64,000 bases of DNA from Cytobacillus oceanisediminis (GCF_004366035.1 NZ_SOEE01000001.1:434001-498000); one strand, 5' to 3'. Shown: positions 1-8,991, numbered from the stretch's first letter. The notes: generated by a model not told the origin, from the sequence alone. Numbers and translations are program-made.

Positions 1-1098
1 TCCAGCTACATCTGTCGCTGTGCTGTCAACCTGTGCAACTGCTTGTGTAGCAGTTAATTTACCAGCTAAATCAGAAGTAAGATTAACGATTTTAGACTGT
101 ACAATGCCACTAGGGATGCGACCTACATCAAAAGAACCTGTAGAAATATTACTGGCATCTTGTCCTGTTAGCGCATCGGCAGCAAGTTTAGCCTTTGTAA
201 TAGAACCATCAGCAACCGTTGCATTAGCTGCTGCATTATCTACATATTTTTTATTGGCTACCGCATCATCAGTAGCAGGAACATACCCAGTTTCCAAAAG
301 CACTTGACCATCTGTCTCTATTGTCATTCTTATTGTTGGCGCAATATCATTTGTTGAGTTTCTAGTCCCAAAAATGAGCCTACCCATATCAGACCCTGAA
401 CCTGATGTTTCTTGGTAGCCCATGACCCCTGCTGCATGGCTTGAATCTTCAGAATGACGATATCCGAAACCAATTAAACGATAAGAATTTGTATTGTATT
501 CCGTTCCTCCAAGATGAAGATAAACACTATCAAGATCAAATGTTGTAGGTGCATTATTATGACCTGTACCTGTTGGAAATTTAGTCAAAATAACTTTACT
601 GCGATTGTTTGGATCAGCGAAGACAAGAGGACCTGTCATTGTATCTCCAGCTTTATTAACTTTAGGATTAGCAAGTTTAACATCTGTTACTGCGCCATCC
701 ACAATATCTGCAGTTGTAACGCTGTCAGCCGGGATTATAACACTTCCGCTTATGGTTCCTGCCTCCCATATTACGGTTGCTACTTCTCCGCTCGCGACTG
801 CATTTGTTACATACCCAACACCCTCTGAACCGTCTACCACAGCAACAAGTTTACCGTCTACGCCGACATTTACATTAGAACCAGCATTAATATCTTCTCC
901 GGCTTCCACATTCCAAACAGGTTCGTTTTTTATAGTAACCAATACTTCTGAACCAGCTGTAATATCTCCATTTGATCTGAACACAGGAGTGTCCCCTGGC
1001 TGCGCAAGATTCAATTGAATTTCGGTTGCTGTACTTGTCTTTTTTAACAACCTATTTGCTGGAATATCTTCCATCACTTTTGCTTTAAATTGCACCAT
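1..1098 (-). CDS. Phage head/tail fibre-like protein, partial (C-terminus beyond left edge)
   Basis: The frame is open from ATG at 1098 to the window edge (366 codons, no stop), so the gene continues to the left. A GGAGGG ribosome site lies 7 nt before the ATG. The first ~120 residues are rich in Gly, Val, Thr and Asp and resemble small capsid-decoration proteins. Around residue 150 comes the motif GDTMTGPL, typical of phage tail-fibre and collar proteins, followed later by a segment reading VPATDDAVANKKYVDNA, another fibre-type signature. It lies directly downstream of the capsid gene, which favours a head fibre or decoration protein fused to fibre-like repeats over a true tail fibre. That assignment is inference; the fibre motifs are seen. 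Confidence 0.7.
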   Translation of the reverse strand, partial: MVQFKAKVMEDIPANRLLKKTSTATEIQLNLAQPGDTPVFRSNGDITAGSEVLVTIKNEPVWNVEAGEDINAGSNVNVGVDGKLVAVVDGSEGVGYVTNAVASGEVATVIWEAGTISGSVIIPADSVTTADIVDGAVTDVKLANPKVNKAGDTMTGPLVFADPNNRSKVILTKFPTGTGHNNAPTTFDLDSVYLHLGGTEYNTNSYRLIGFGYRHSEDSSHAAGVMGYQETSGSGSDMGRLIFGTRNSTNDIAPTIRMTIETDGQVLLETGYVPATDDAVANKKYVDNAAANATVADGSITKAKLAADALTGQDASNISTGSFDVGRIPSGIVQSKIVNLTSDLAGKLTATQAVAQVDSTATDVAG

Positions 1099-1177
1099 TA
1101 ACTTTCCCTCCTTGATTGATTTTTTCAGGGGAAATCATCGTATGATTAAATTCTAAAAATACTTTTATATCGTTCTA

Positions 1178-2485
1178 TCAACCAGTAACTGCTGGTGGTG
1201 TTACGTTAATAACAACGAATTTGTTATCATAAATAGGCTTACCATCATAACGAGCAGTACCTTTGAAAACTGTTTGATCTTGGATGAAACGGACATCAGT
1301 TGAAACCGCTAATTGAACTCCTCTGCGTTCTCCAAGTAAGTATTTTTTGAAGTCTCCAAGAACGATTGTGTTATCAGGAGTATATTGATTAAATACAATT
1401 CTAGTTCCATCTGGTAAACGAGGATTAGAAGTTCCGGCAATAACATATTGTCCTTGGTCATTAGCTAGGAATGTTTGTGGCGCAATTACACTGTAATAGA
1501 ATGAACGTTTCATTACTGCAATAACTTCTCCGATTGGTGGACCATCTTCTCCGGAATCAATAAGGGCCATTTTGCTCATGATATCTTTTAATGTTCCATC
1601 TGATGTCACAATTTGATCTGGAGCATTTGCAGTCAATTCTGTAATAATTCCCATTGGTTGCTTCTGAGCAGCTCCCTCGCCATTAAGAATTGCATCATCA
1701 ATAGCTTTAGCGATTGCCATAGCTAGTCGAGTTTCAAGGAAGTTAGCAAGGTTAATCATGCTATCTTCAAGTGTGGCATTACATACAGGGATAAATCCAC
1801 CAACTTTGAAACAATCTAATTCAGTCTGAGAGAATGCAGTAGCTAATTCTTCCACAGGATCACAACATTCAACCCAGATTGCTTCAGGGATAGCACCATC
1901 CATGATGATACGAGCTGTACCATTCAATTGTTCAACCATTACTTCACGGTAAAGAGTTCCATAATCACCCAGACGGTTCTGAATCATATTTACAACTTGC
2001 TCTGGGATTAAAACATCTGTACCGGACAATGCTCTCTTATCTTTTGCAGCAGAAGCAACGGTAGTGTAAAAATTTCGTACTTCTTCAATATCTAATCGTG
2101 CTAGCATTTGTGAACGTGTTTCAAATTTGTTAACCTTCATTCTTTCTTCCCCCTCAATTGGCGTGTTAGAATTATTTGGTTTTTGTATAGAACGTGATTC
2201 ATTATTTGGTTTAGGAGTTTCATTCAATTTTGATAATTCTTCTTCCAAACTACGAATTTCTTCTTCTAATGATAGTTTCTTTTCAGATACGCCATCGAAT
2301 TCAGCTTCTAATTTATCAATTTCGTCTTCTACAATCTGTGTTTCTTCTTCATTGGAAGCTTCTTCTAATGCCGCTGCTAATTCAGCTGATCTTTTTTCAT
2401 ATTCTTCATTGTTTTTTAGCATTTCAGCCAATGAAGCTTTGCGCTGCTCAATTTTTTTATTCAGTAACAACTGTTTTAAAGCCAT
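1178..2485 (-). CDS. Major capsid protein, HK97 fold, with N-terminal coiled-coil (delta) domain
   Basis: This is the 435-residue shell protein of the phage head. Residues about 1-90 are a highly charged Glu/Lys-rich coiled coil, like the scaffolding delta domain of HK97 gp5. A Pro/Asn/Ser-rich linker (about 92-112) follows. From about residue 115 the capsid domain shows typical family features, such as PEAIWVECCDPVEELATAF and a late ATTDVRF-like segment reading AVSTDVRFIQDQTVF. The prohead protease encoded just upstream presumably removes the first ~115 residues. Start ATG at 2485 overlaps the protease gene by 29 nt, with AAGGGAG upstream. The overlap and order portal-protease-capsid are standard for HK97-type heads. 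Confidence 0.93.
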   Translation of the reverse strand: MALKQLLLNKKIEQRKASLAEMLKNNEEYEKRSAELAAALEEASNEEETQIVEDEIDKLEAEFDGVSEKKLSLEEEIRSLEEELSKLNETPKPNNESRSIQKPNNSNTPIEGEERMKVNKFETRSQMLARLDIEEVRNFYTTVASAAKDKRALSGTDVLIPEQVVNMIQNRLGDYGTLYREVMVEQLNGTARIIMDGAIPEAIWVECCDPVEELATAFSQTELDCFKVGGFIPVCNATLEDSMINLANFLETRLAMAIAKAIDDAILNGEGAAQKQPMGIITELTANAPDQIVTSDGTLKDIMSKMALIDSGEDGPPIGEVIAVMKRSFYYSVIAPQTFLANDQGQYVIAGTSNPRLPDGTRIVFNQYTPDNTIVLGDFKKYLLGERRGVQLAVSTDVRFIQDQTVFKGTARYDGKPIYDNKFVVINVTPPAVTG

Positions 2486-3050
2486 TTTTTAATCGCTCCC
2501 TTAATTTCTTTTTTCTTAATTCTAATTGTCTTCTCTTATGCTGTTCTAAGTCGTTCTTCCTAGCTTGAACGGATGTATCACCATATGCCGGGAATGTAAC
2601 GACAGAAACCTCGAATAGTTCAACATCCTTCAATGTCCATTTGATAGTACCGTCATCATTGAATTCGGTTTCTTCTTCACGGATGTTAAAACCGAATGAA
2701 CATTGGTCTACATCACCACGCTGGACACGCTCATAAAGATTAACAGCATCAGTATCTTTAGGATTCACATTGATTGTCCCCCACAGCCCTCTACTATCAG
2801 TTCTGAGACTCAATGTTCCTGCTTTAGACCTTCCCAATACTAATCTATGGTCATGGTCTATTAACGCTCTGACATCGTTGCTTAGCGTATTGTCAAACGC
2901 TCCTGAATCAATTTCCTCGAATGCTCCTCTAAATAATTCAGTAGGAGAATTAAACACTGCAAAATATCCTTCAATGACCATATCATCATTTTCAGCACGT
3001 GTTTTTAATTCGCTATTCATAATAGTAGATTTGCGAGTTTCCATCTTCAT
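2457..3050 (-). CDS. Prohead maturation protease, HK97 family (peptidase U35)
   Basis: The 197-residue protein matches caudoviral prohead proteases. The N-terminal part reads MVIEGYFAVFNSPTELFRG, followed by a conserved DHD-like segment (ALIDHDHRLVLGRSKAGTL) that holds the catalytic His, and a later SFGFNI and FEVSVVTFPAYGDT segment with the catalytic Ser region. It cleaves the capsid delta domain during head maturation. The last ~25 residues are very basic and overlap the capsid start. The start is ATG at 3050 after GGTGGTG; a second ATG two codons later is possible. A terminator-like hairpin separates it from the portal gene. Confidence 0.92.
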   Translation of the reverse strand: MKMETRKSTIMNSELKTRAENDDMVIEGYFAVFNSPTELFRGAFEEIDSGAFDNTLSNDVRALIDHDHRLVLGRSKAGTLSLRTDSRGLWGTINVNPKDTDAVNLYERVQRGDVDQCSFGFNIREEETEFNDDGTIKWTLKDVELFEVSVVTFPAYGDTSVQARKNDLEQHKRRQLELRKKKLRERLKNGFKTVVTE

Positions 3051-3071
3051 ATATCACCACCTTTCAATCCA

Positions 3072-3101
3072 TAAAAAATAGAAGCTCAATTTAGGCTTCT
3101 A
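3072..3101 (-). terminator. Terminator-like hairpin between portal and protease genes
   Basis: A 7-bp stem (TAGAAGC with GCTTCTA) and 9-nt loop are followed on the minus strand by a T-rich tract (ATTTTTTAT). It sits between the portal stop and the protease ribosome site, inside the structural operon. It may be a partial terminator that tunes portal against capsid output, or be bypassed by antitermination. Confidence 0.5.
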
Positions 3102-3108
3102 AGGTTTT

Positions 3109-4320
3109 TTATTCTGCATCGACTTCGACATTACCAATTAATTTCTTTTGGTCACCTAATCTGTCAGCTGGCAAATAATTCTCGAGAATAAGCATTTCTT
3201 CCATATCATCATCAGGGCTTAAACCCATCCAATTTCTCCATTCATTACGTCTCAAAGACATTCTATCAACCATAATCGCTCCTACGTCCGCCAATTCTTT
3301 TAAATCATAGGCATATAAACTCCTTGAATTTAATTTAAAGTACATATCTGGAGCTAATATTAATCCTTTTGTTAATACTTGCTGAATAATTTGTGCCAAA
3401 GGGAGGATAGTAGAATTAATAAAATTGTTATATTCATCCTTGCTATAGCTTCCGACTCCAAGAAAAAAAGCAGGAACACCGAATATGCCTGCTACTGTCT
3501 TTTTATCCAGCTCTACTGCTTCGTTTAAGGCTAAGTCTTTTAAAGATAATGGTTTTACTTGTTGCACTTCTAAAAGGTCAGCAGGGATTATCCAAGGCTG
3601 TCCAGCTTCACTTGTTTCTAGGTACTTATTAAATACAGCGTTCCTTCCTTCTTCACTAGATAACTCTGCTGTATTAGCATCAACCTTAACAATTAATGAG
3701 GGCATATATTTATTAGACATAAACCCTTTTTTGGTATAACCGGCTTGCTTTAGGTTGTCCACAACATCTTTTAGGACTACTTTGTATCCTCTACCCAAAT
3801 ATGGTTTCTCAGGGTCAGGGTCAATTGCAAAATGCAATACTTCATTGTAGTTATATTCCTGTCCTCTAATCCAAACTTGATAAGTTTCGAAATCTAAATT
3901 CAAATCTGTAAAACTAAACATAGATGGAGGTATAGGAATCAGATTGTCAATTAATCCATTTCTTATTTTCGGAAGAACAACTGCATTTCCGTCACCTTCA
4001 AGCAACATGGTATGTACTATATTGTACATCCAGTTCTTTCTAGTCATAAGATTGTATGGATTAACGTCAATTTTTCTAGATAATGCATTATCAATCTTTA
4101 CATTTCCATTAGGTGTATTCAGCATAAGGTGTATACTCATTGATGAAACAAGATCCGCTATTTTATCAACGCATATCCTCACTTCTGGATTGTCTATTAA
4201 CCTAGTATAACCAACTACACATAAATCATTGAATGCAGTATCCGTTAATAAATAACCAATCTGAGGTGTTGGGGATGTGGAAGACCGATTATTATTATTC
4301 TTCCTTCTCTTTTTTTTCAT
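3109..4320 (-). CDS. Portal protein, HK97 family
   Basis: The 403-residue protein is the dodecameric DNA-entry vertex of the procapsid. It has a basic Asn/Lys-rich N-terminus followed by the family pattern: segments [18 protein letters not shown], a [20 protein letters not shown] strand-helix region, and ESSEAGQ-like [19 protein letters not shown] before the tunnel region. The C-terminal part carries [15 protein letters not shown] and [11 protein letters not shown], which usually close HK97-type portals (length 380-430). ATG at 4320 follows GGTGGTGAG. It lies 30 nt after the large terminase gene in transcription order, as expected for terminase-portal partners. Confidence 0.93.
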   Translation of the reverse strand: MKKKRRKNNNNRSSTSPTPQIGYLLTDTAFNDLCVVGYTRLIDNPEVRICVDKIADLVSSMSIHLMLNTPNGNVKIDNALSRKIDVNPYNLMTRKNWMYNIVHTMLLEGDGNAVVLPKIRNGLIDNLIPIPPSMFSFTDLNLDFETYQVWIRGQEYNYNEVLHFAIDPDPEKPYLGRGYKVVLKDVVDNLKQAGYTKKGFMSNKYMPSLIVKVDANTAELSSEEGRNAVFNKYLETSEAGQPWIIPADLLEVQQVKPLSLKDLALNEAVELDKKTVAGIFGVPAFFLGVGSYSKDEYNNFINSTILPLAQIIQQVLTKGLILAPDMYFKLNSRSLYAYDLKELADVGAIMVDRMSLRRNEWRNWMGLSPDDDMEEMLILENYLPADRLGDQKKLIGNVEVDAE

Positions 4321-4350
4321 TCTCTCACCACCTTTCTAAATACCGATTGA

Positions 4351-6072
4351 TTAATTATTACCTAGCCATCCTTTTGCTGTACCGCTATTCTCCATGTTCT
4401 CAATTTTTCTAATCGCTCCGAATACAGTAGCATCAAACAAATCTATCCGCTGATTAACCATAACTTTTTCATATTGGATCATATCGTCTGTTTTCTCCAT
4501 TGCATGTACATTTTGGACGCAATATTCAAATGCGTCTGAGTGCAAGTAATAAAACTGTCCATCTTTTACTTTTTTCTCAATTCTTCTGAATCCTTTTGAC
4601 TTCTTATGGAAATATTGTGGTTGGTCAATCATCTTGAATCCTTCTTTTCGCATCATCAAGTAAAATTCATCAGCGAATTTCCTATCAAATCCAATTTGTT
4701 TAATCTTGAAGCCCATTTGTTTCATTTTCTTGAACCAATCAACAACATCTTTGTATTCCACTGTAGGTGTGTTTGATAATGTTAACCATCCATCATCTTT
4801 CCAACCAAATAAAGGTATGTTATCTTCCTCGGCTTTGGAAGCAGCAGCAGTGATAGGGAAGAATGCATGAGTTATCGAAATATCAACCCCGTTATATTCA
4901 CCATACAAAGAAGTTGCTGTTAAATCATGCATTTTTGATAGGTCAGCTCCGCCGTACCATTCAATATTCATCTTGGACAGTTCTTCCAATGTCCACTTAT
5001 ACTTTCCGTCACTAGCTTTGAATTCTTCAATGTCAAAGTATGCTCTAGTTGCAGAAGTATAGATATTCAACGATTTAGCAAAGAAGTCCTTACGCTGCTG
5101 AGGGTCATTCTGTGCCTGCTTAGCATCATTCAATATGTCCTGTGGTCGGATAGACACTCCGTAATTTGGATTAGCTTTTTCATGCTGTACAGGATCTAGG
5201 AAATCAACATTACCTTTTTCATCCTGGTCAGCTTTTGCAATGAAGATAAAGTATTGGTCATCTACAATCGACTTGTCTAAAACCTTCTTGCAATACTGTA
5301 ATCTGTTATAACAAAAGCTATTCATATTATCACCGGCAGTAGTAATCCCAATCATCAGCTTGTTTGTATAAGCTTTCATCGACTCTTTAATGATGTTGTA
5401 CTGTTTTGGTGTACGATACGCATGCATTTCATCAGCTATGCCGATATTACAATTCAAAGAATCCTGCTTATCTGGGTTTGCTGCTAATGCTTGGATGAAC
5501 AGACTTCCATCAGAAAAATTACCAGTAATGGAGTGTTCCATATTATTATCAATAATTCGGAAATTATCTTTCTCACCCATTTCATGAATGTTGTATTTGA
5601 TGAAATTAAAACTTTCCATAGATTGTTTAAGTGCAGCCGATACAACATATACTTTAGAACCAGATTTTCTTTCCAGGATTCCCAAAGCCCAAGCTAGTCC
5701 TGCTGCAAAGCTTGTTTTTACATTCTTCCTCGGCAGGAAAATGAAAACTTCCTTTGTCACACGAACTTTAGTACCTTTGTAGAAGAAGCAGAGGATACCG
5801 TAAACCATAAACTTCTGAAATGGTTCCAATAAAAAAGGCTCCCCACGTAATGGAGTGCCATCTAATCTCTCACCTTGCATATTTACAAATGTCTTCTCAA
5901 TAATGTTAATAACAAAATCAGCGTCATCAGTACGAAAATCAAAGTTATCCCTTGCTAAAAACTCCTTAAATCTATGTGCAGCTTGAATTATTTCTTTCCC
6001 AGCTATCTTTTTACCACTAATAACTGATTCTACATAATCCATTACTACTTCATAATTCGATAATTCATTCAT
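4351..6072 (-). CDS. terL: Terminase large subunit
   Basis: This is the 573-residue packaging motor. An ATPase domain holds a Walker A-like loop PRKNVKTS (residues about 114-121) and a Walker B segment GIADEMHAY near residue 215. The C-terminal nuclease domain shows an acidic metal site ([15 protein letters not shown]) near residue 345 and a second conserved acid DRKFADE. This is the Terminase_1/YmfN-like family found with P27 small subunits. The ATG at 6072 overlaps the small-subunit stop (TAATG), indicating translational coupling. It cuts concatemeric DNA and drives it into the prohead through the portal encoded next. Confidence 0.95.
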   Translation of the reverse strand: MNELSNYEVVMDYVESVISGKKIAGKEIIQAAHRFKEFLARDNFDFRTDDADFVINIIEKTFVNMQGERLDGTPLRGEPFLLEPFQKFMVYGILCFFYKGTKVRVTKEVFIFLPRKNVKTSFAAGLAWALGILERKSGSKVYVVSAALKQSMESFNFIKYNIHEMGEKDNFRIIDNNMEHSITGNFSDGSLFIQALAANPDKQDSLNCNIGIADEMHAYRTPKQYNIIKESMKAYTNKLMIGITTAGDNMNSFCYNRLQYCKKVLDKSIVDDQYFIFIAKADQDEKGNVDFLDPVQHEKANPNYGVSIRPQDILNDAKQAQNDPQQRKDFFAKSLNIYTSATRAYFDIEEFKASDGKYKWTLEELSKMNIEWYGGADLSKMHDLTATSLYGEYNGVDISITHAFFPITAAASKAEEDNIPLFGWKDDGWLTLSNTPTVEYKDVVDWFKKMKQMGFKIKQIGFDRKFADEFYLMMRKEGFKMIDQPQYFHKKSKGFRRIEKKVKDGQFYYLHSDAFEYCVQNVHAMEKTDDMIQYEKVMVNQRIDLFDATVFGAIRKIENMENSGTAKGWLGNN

Positions 6073-6422
6073 TATTTACCACCCATAACCATTTGCAGCT
6101 TTGTAAGTGGCTTTTTCACCTCTTTGTCCTCCACAACCTCTTTTCGTTTAGGAATCACCACATCTTTAACAGGCTTGTAAGACTTCGGATTCAGCAGCAA
6201 GTTAGTCGCATATGCATTAATATCTTTCCGTAACTTCTCCATTAATCTGTAATTCTTCTCGTCTATCACTTGATACCCATTCTCTGCTAATTCCTTCTCG
6301 AAAACTCTATATTGATGCAGCATTCCTGCGTAAATATCAATGAGTGAGTCAAATTCTTCCCGATACGTTCCCAGGTGTTGCATGTTCTTTATGACGTCCC
6401 TTTTTATCGTTTTAACGCTCAT
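6072..6422 (-). CDS. terS: Terminase small subunit, P27 family
   Basis: The 116-residue protein recognises the phage packaging site and loads the large subunit. It matches the P27 family: a helical region with [19 protein letters not shown], then [19 protein letters not shown] and a charged tail rich in Lys/Glu. I chose ATG at 6422 because AGGTGAT lies 6 nt upstream. A GTG at 6431 lies inside that ribosome site and would add three residues. The stop overlaps the terL start. The HNH gene upstream is a usual companion of cohesive-end packaging modules. Confidence 0.9.
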   Translation of the reverse strand: MSVKTIKRDVIKNMQHLGTYREEFDSLIDIYAGMLHQYRVFEKELAENGYQVIDEKNYRLMEKLRKDINAYATNLLLNPKSYKPVKDVVIPKRKEVVEDKEVKKPLTKLQMVMGGK

Positions 6423-6431
6423 CTCTATCAC

Positions 6432-6676
6432 CTACCAATTATCTGACATTTTATTTCTTCCCGGAGAGGGAGAATGTTTCCCCCTCTCGTTCCCCGCTAA
6501 AGTCAAAAAAAATTAAAAAGGGTGGGGGGGTTCTTGAGTCTGAAATTTTTTATTTTAAACCAGAAAAATAATTTTTTTATCTATAATTTCGACTGCTGCA
6601 GTAAATTAATTTTAAAAATATTTTTTTTATTTTTTTAAATCAATACGAGTGTCACCAACCTGGCAACGTTTAGCTG
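6432..6676. other. Non-coding gap between HNH and terS; candidate cos region
   Basis: No gene is seen. The gap holds a 7-bp inverted repeat (GAGAGGG at 6464-6470, CCCTCTC at 6482-6488), C-rich and G-rich runs (about 6480-6530) and a long A/T-rich stretch (6537-6640). HNH-encoding phages with P27 small terminases usually have cohesive ends near this position, so this is where I would look for cos. That is inference; no cos sequence is recognised. Confidence 0.3.
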
Positions 6677-6976
6677 CTAGCATTCACATCCAGCATCCTT
6701 GCTGCGCAACTCTGCTCTTGTCATCCACAACATTCCGTCTAGTGTCAGCTCATTTGTTGTACGATCATGCATACCATTGTGACATTCAGTGCATAGGCTG
6801 ACTAAATTCCAGGACAGCAGCTTGTACGATTCATATCGTTCAAGAGGAAAGCAATGGTGTACGGTTGTAGCTTCTTTAGTCTTTCCATACCTTGCACATT
6901 CCTGGCACATGTAGTTGTCACGTCTTAGAATCTTTTTACGCTTGTTCTTCCACCGTGTAGTTTTATAGAAATTCAT
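6677..6976 (-). CDS. HNH endonuclease
   Basis: The 99-residue protein has a full HNH signature. A CxxC pair (MCQEC) precedes VHHCFPLERY, and LSWNLVSLCTECHNGMHD supplies the second CxxC, the Asn and the final His. Phage HNH proteins next to terminase genes stimulate cos cleavage by the large subunit in HK97-type phages, and the position here fits that role. ATG at 6976 has AGGTGAT 6 nt upstream; GTG at 6988 lies within that ribosome site. The last Cys-rich residues (DAGCEC) extend past the domain. Confidence 0.92.
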   Translation of the reverse strand: MNFYKTTRWKNKRKKILRRDNYMCQECARYGKTKEATTVHHCFPLERYESYKLLSWNLVSLCTECHNGMHDRTTNELTLDGMLWMTRAELRSKDAGCEC

Positions 6977-7217
6977 TATTAAAATCACCTAGTATATGTT
7001 TGTGCAACATTTTCTCATGCTGCTCTTCCAGTTCCTTTAATGCAGCTGTAGCATCCTTTGCTTCACGGGTTACGGCCTTTAAACCTTCGAGAGCATCAGA
7101 GCAATCGATATCAATTACTAATGAACCAACGCTTCTTGAAGGTTTTGTATCTCCAATCCTTGGACTATTACACTTTTCAGGTATACTAGTTCCGTTTGAC
7201 TCACGCGTATCTGCCAT
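6963..7217 (-). CDS. Hypothetical phage protein with helical C-terminus
   Basis: This 84-residue protein starts at ATG 7217, with GGAGAT 7 nt upstream. The longer frame back to 7253 has no ribosome site. A segment reading VIDIDCSDALEGLKAVTREA leads into an amphipathic, Glu/Lys-rich helix. Similar short proteins occur before HNH/terminase blocks in Bacillus phages, from memory. Its function is unknown. Its 3' end overlaps the HNH gene by 14 nt, so they are co-transcribed. Confidence 0.6.
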   Translation of the reverse strand: MADTRESNGTSIPEKCNSPRIGDTKPSRSVGSLVIDIDCSDALEGLKAVTREAKDATAALKELEEQHEKMLHKHILGDFNNEFL

Positions 7218-7244
7218 GTCACAACATCTCCTTTTATCCAAAAT

Positions 7245-7268
7245 AAAAAGCACTCAATAAATGAGTGC
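7245..7268 (-). terminator. Intrinsic terminator inside late operon
   Basis: On the minus strand GCACTCA pairs with TGAGTGC across a 5-nt loop, followed by TTTTTATTTT. It lies between the genes at 7276-7599 and 6963-7217, within one block of same-strand genes. This is one of several coding-strand terminators in the prophage. Confidence 0.7.
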
Positions 7269-7275
7269 CCTGCCT

Positions 7276-7599
7276 TTAATCGTCTTTCTCCATCAAGTGT
7301 CTGCAATACGCACAATAGTGGTCATCTAGTGCTAAAAACATTTCAGACCAAGGTATTTCTTCTGCACACCTATCACAGTATTCTACATAATTACCTTTGC
7401 TCAACCCGAAATCAATAAATGTTTTTATTTGTGCTTCAGTTAAACTGTCTGCACCTTTTGAAACTATCTGCTTAGCGATCCCGACGACTGCTGGCCCTTC
7501 AATAAGATCCCCTTGAAGTAATTCAGATACATATACTTCAAAATCTGTATCATGTTCATATTTAGTAAACATTCTACCTTTCAAGACACTTTTATCCAC
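7276..7599 (-). CDS. Hypothetical zinc-ribbon protein
   Basis: The 107-residue protein starts at GTG 7599, six nt after GGAGGG. The N-terminal half is helical and acidic. The C-terminal part carries two Cys pairs (YCDRCAEE and YCAYC) spaced as in a small treble-clef or zinc-ribbon domain, so metal binding is likely. No family is recognised. It is transcribed just before an intrinsic terminator at 7245-7268. Confidence 0.6.
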   Translation of the reverse strand: MDKSVLKGRMFTKYEHDTDFEVYVSELLQGDLIEGPAVVGIAKQIVSKGADSLTEAQIKTFIDFGLSKGNYVEYCDRCAEEIPWSEMFLALDDHYCAYCRHLMEKDD

Positions 7600-7647
7600 T
7601 TAAATCCCTCCTGCATTATAAATTATACAAAAGGGTATAAATTCCTG

Positions 7648-7863
7648 CTATTTCCTCCTAATTGCGCCACCCACACGCTTGTTAGTATCACGTCTAGTTC
7701 CCATGAGTTCTTCTAAGTCTCTGCGACTCAACACCTCATCAGGCTTTCGTATTGGCTCATTTTCAGGCTTTACTTCATTACCTATAGTCAAGGTACCAGA
7801 GAACCTTCTAATCTCGTTAAAACACCTAATTTCTTTAGCGTTTAAATGATCAGCGAACTTCAT
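7648..7863 (-). CDS. Hypothetical small basic protein
   Basis: This 71-residue frame starts at ATG 7863, and its ribosome site is weak (GAGGGATAAGTGA). The protein is charged, with a basic C-terminus (GTRRDTNKRVGGAIRRK) that could bind nucleic acid. No family is recognised. It is probably the first gene of the late block, right after the non-coding control gap at 7864-8230. Confidence 0.5.
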   Translation of the reverse strand: MKFADHLNAKEIRCFNEIRRFSGTLTIGNEVKPENEPIRKPDEVLSRRDLEELMGTRRDTNKRVGGAIRRK

Positions 7864-8230
7864 AATTGTTCACTTATCCCTCTGTTATGCTAATAGCTTA
7901 ATTGAATTTGCAATCGTTACTTTAACTCCGGGAGGAAATAACCAAGCAAAGTATGATTGCTGCCAAAAAAAACAACAAAACAGTACTTCATGATTCCCCG
8001 ATACGGTACCGCAGATAAACGCGTTCAGGCTCCAGATGTTCCTCCCTAAGGCTACATCCTTCAACACCTATAACTTAATATCGAGTACACCTTGATAAGG
8101 GAAAGATGCGTCTCCCAGGAATCACTTCCTGAGATTAATGGTATAAAAATGACCAGAAAAAAAAGGCAGGAACTTTGTCCGCCTTTTTCTCTTATAAATG
8201 TTCAGTTTTTGTCCGTTTTTTGTTCGGTTT
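7864..8230. promoter_or_regulatory. Late-gene control gap (candidate late promoter region)
   Basis: About 370 nt lie between the ArpU-like regulator and the late genes with no convincing gene. The gap holds the regulator's terminator (8157-8188) and a near-perfect hairpin (CAGGAA at 8116-8121, TTCCTG at 8126-8131, extended by TCTC/GAGA). The rest is unassigned. Its position downstream of a late regulator and upstream of packaging genes suggests the late promoter lies here; no clear sigma-A promoter is visible. Confidence 0.4.
8157..8188 (-). terminator. Terminator after the ArpU-like gene
   Basis: On the minus strand GGCGGA pairs with TCC-T-GCC (one bulged T), followed by eight Ts. Ts also follow on the plus strand, so it may work both ways. 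It separates the early/middle genes from the late block. Confidence 0.7.
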
Positions 8231-8614
8231 TTATATAATTCCTAGAGAAGAAGCAATCATGAATATTGCCGTTTTCTTTTTCTCATAATATGCAGTCTTC
8301 TGTAATCCGAGGTCTAAATAGATATTAAGGTCATTTTGTCTTTCAGTACTCAAATATTTCATTTCAATGATTTGTCTCTCCTGTTGATCAAGGCTATTAT
8401 TAAGAGCTCTTTCCATCTGGATAACCTTGAGCTCATTTTCTAAATCATTTTGTAATAGCTTTGGGAATATGTTACCTTGAATGCCCTTTTCATTCAATTC
8501 CAATTTATTCTGCTGCTGGATTTTTAAGGCTTTATATTTCTTTAATTCCTTCACAACAATTGACCGAACTTCTTTTTCGTTGATATCCGGAAAGAAAGAT
8601 AACTGAGCACTCAT
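8231..8614 (-). CDS. ArpU-like phage transcriptional regulator
   Basis: The 127-residue protein resembles the ArpU/RinA-type late regulators of Gram-positive phages. It is an N-terminal helical region followed by a sigma-70 region 4-like helix-turn-helix. The motif LNNSLDQQERQIIEMKYL precedes the recognition half (LDLGLQKTAYYEKKKTAIFMIA). These proteins activate late packaging and structural genes. Its place as the last middle gene, followed by a terminator and then the terminase block, fits. ATG at 8614 has GGGGGAG 5 nt upstream. Confidence 0.82.
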   Translation of the reverse strand: MSAQLSFFPDINEKEVRSIVVKELKKYKALKIQQQNKLELNEKGIQGNIFPKLLQNDLENELKVIQMERALNNSLDQQERQIIEMKYLSTERQNDLNIYLDLGLQKTAYYEKKKTAIFMIASSLGII

Positions 8615-8665
8615 CCATTCTCCCCCTATGGTATAATTGTATTAACCAAATACACACACACCATT

Positions 8666-8690
8666 GCCGGGAGAAATCCTGGCTTTTTTT
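8666..8690 (+). terminator. Plus-oriented terminator with GAAA tetraloop
   Basis: GCCGGGA, loop GAAA, TCCTGGC and then seven Ts on the plus strand form a textbook intrinsic terminator. It points against all neighbouring genes. A TATAAT hexamer sits upstream on the plus strand at 8632-8637 without a clear -35 box. It may end an antisense transcript or a very short RNA. Confidence 0.65.
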
Positions 8691-8727
8691 ATTTGCTTTT
8701 ATTGCGGAACATGTTCGTATTGCGTTT

Positions 8728-8958
8728 TTAATCTTTTAACGTCTTGTTTGCGAAATTTGTAACTTTTCCTAAAACATCACTACCTGACCATCCATCAAAT
8801 TCACAATAAGCAATCCTATTTAATGCTTTTTCGTATCGTTCAGCCTTTTCGGATTGTTCGATAAGCCATTGAACATGTTCTCTGTCCATATAAATTGAAC
8901 CATTCATGTTATAAACTTGGTCTGTGAATATCTTTTTTATATTTTCTAACTGACTCAT
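8728..8958 (-). CDS. Hypothetical small protein
   Basis: The 76-residue protein starts at the second of two close ATGs (8958), which sits 6 nt from AAGGAAG; the first ATG (8964) is too close to it. It is mostly helical with one Trp-rich turn (EFDGWSGSD). Phage proteins with the pattern QWLIEQSEKAERYEKAL are common accessory products in Bacillus phages. The function is unknown. Confidence 0.6.
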   Translation of the reverse strand: MSQLENIKKIFTDQVYNMNGSIYMDREHVQWLIEQSEKAERYEKALNRIAYCEFDGWSGSDVLGKVTNFANKTLKD

Positions 8959-8991
8959 TTTCATCTTCCTTTCTTATTGCGCAATATAGTT

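Noticed and set aside
605-1018. A 137-codon plus-strand frame opposite the fibre-like gene
   Set aside because: Its Ser/Thr/Pro/Val-rich sequence is the mirror of the well-supported minus-strand gene, which has a ribosome site and known motifs.
7885-8067. A 60-codon minus-strand frame in the late-control gap
   Set aside because: GTG start with a poor ribosome site, Cys/Trp/Phe-rich unlikely composition and no recognisable family; the gap is better read as regulatory DNA.
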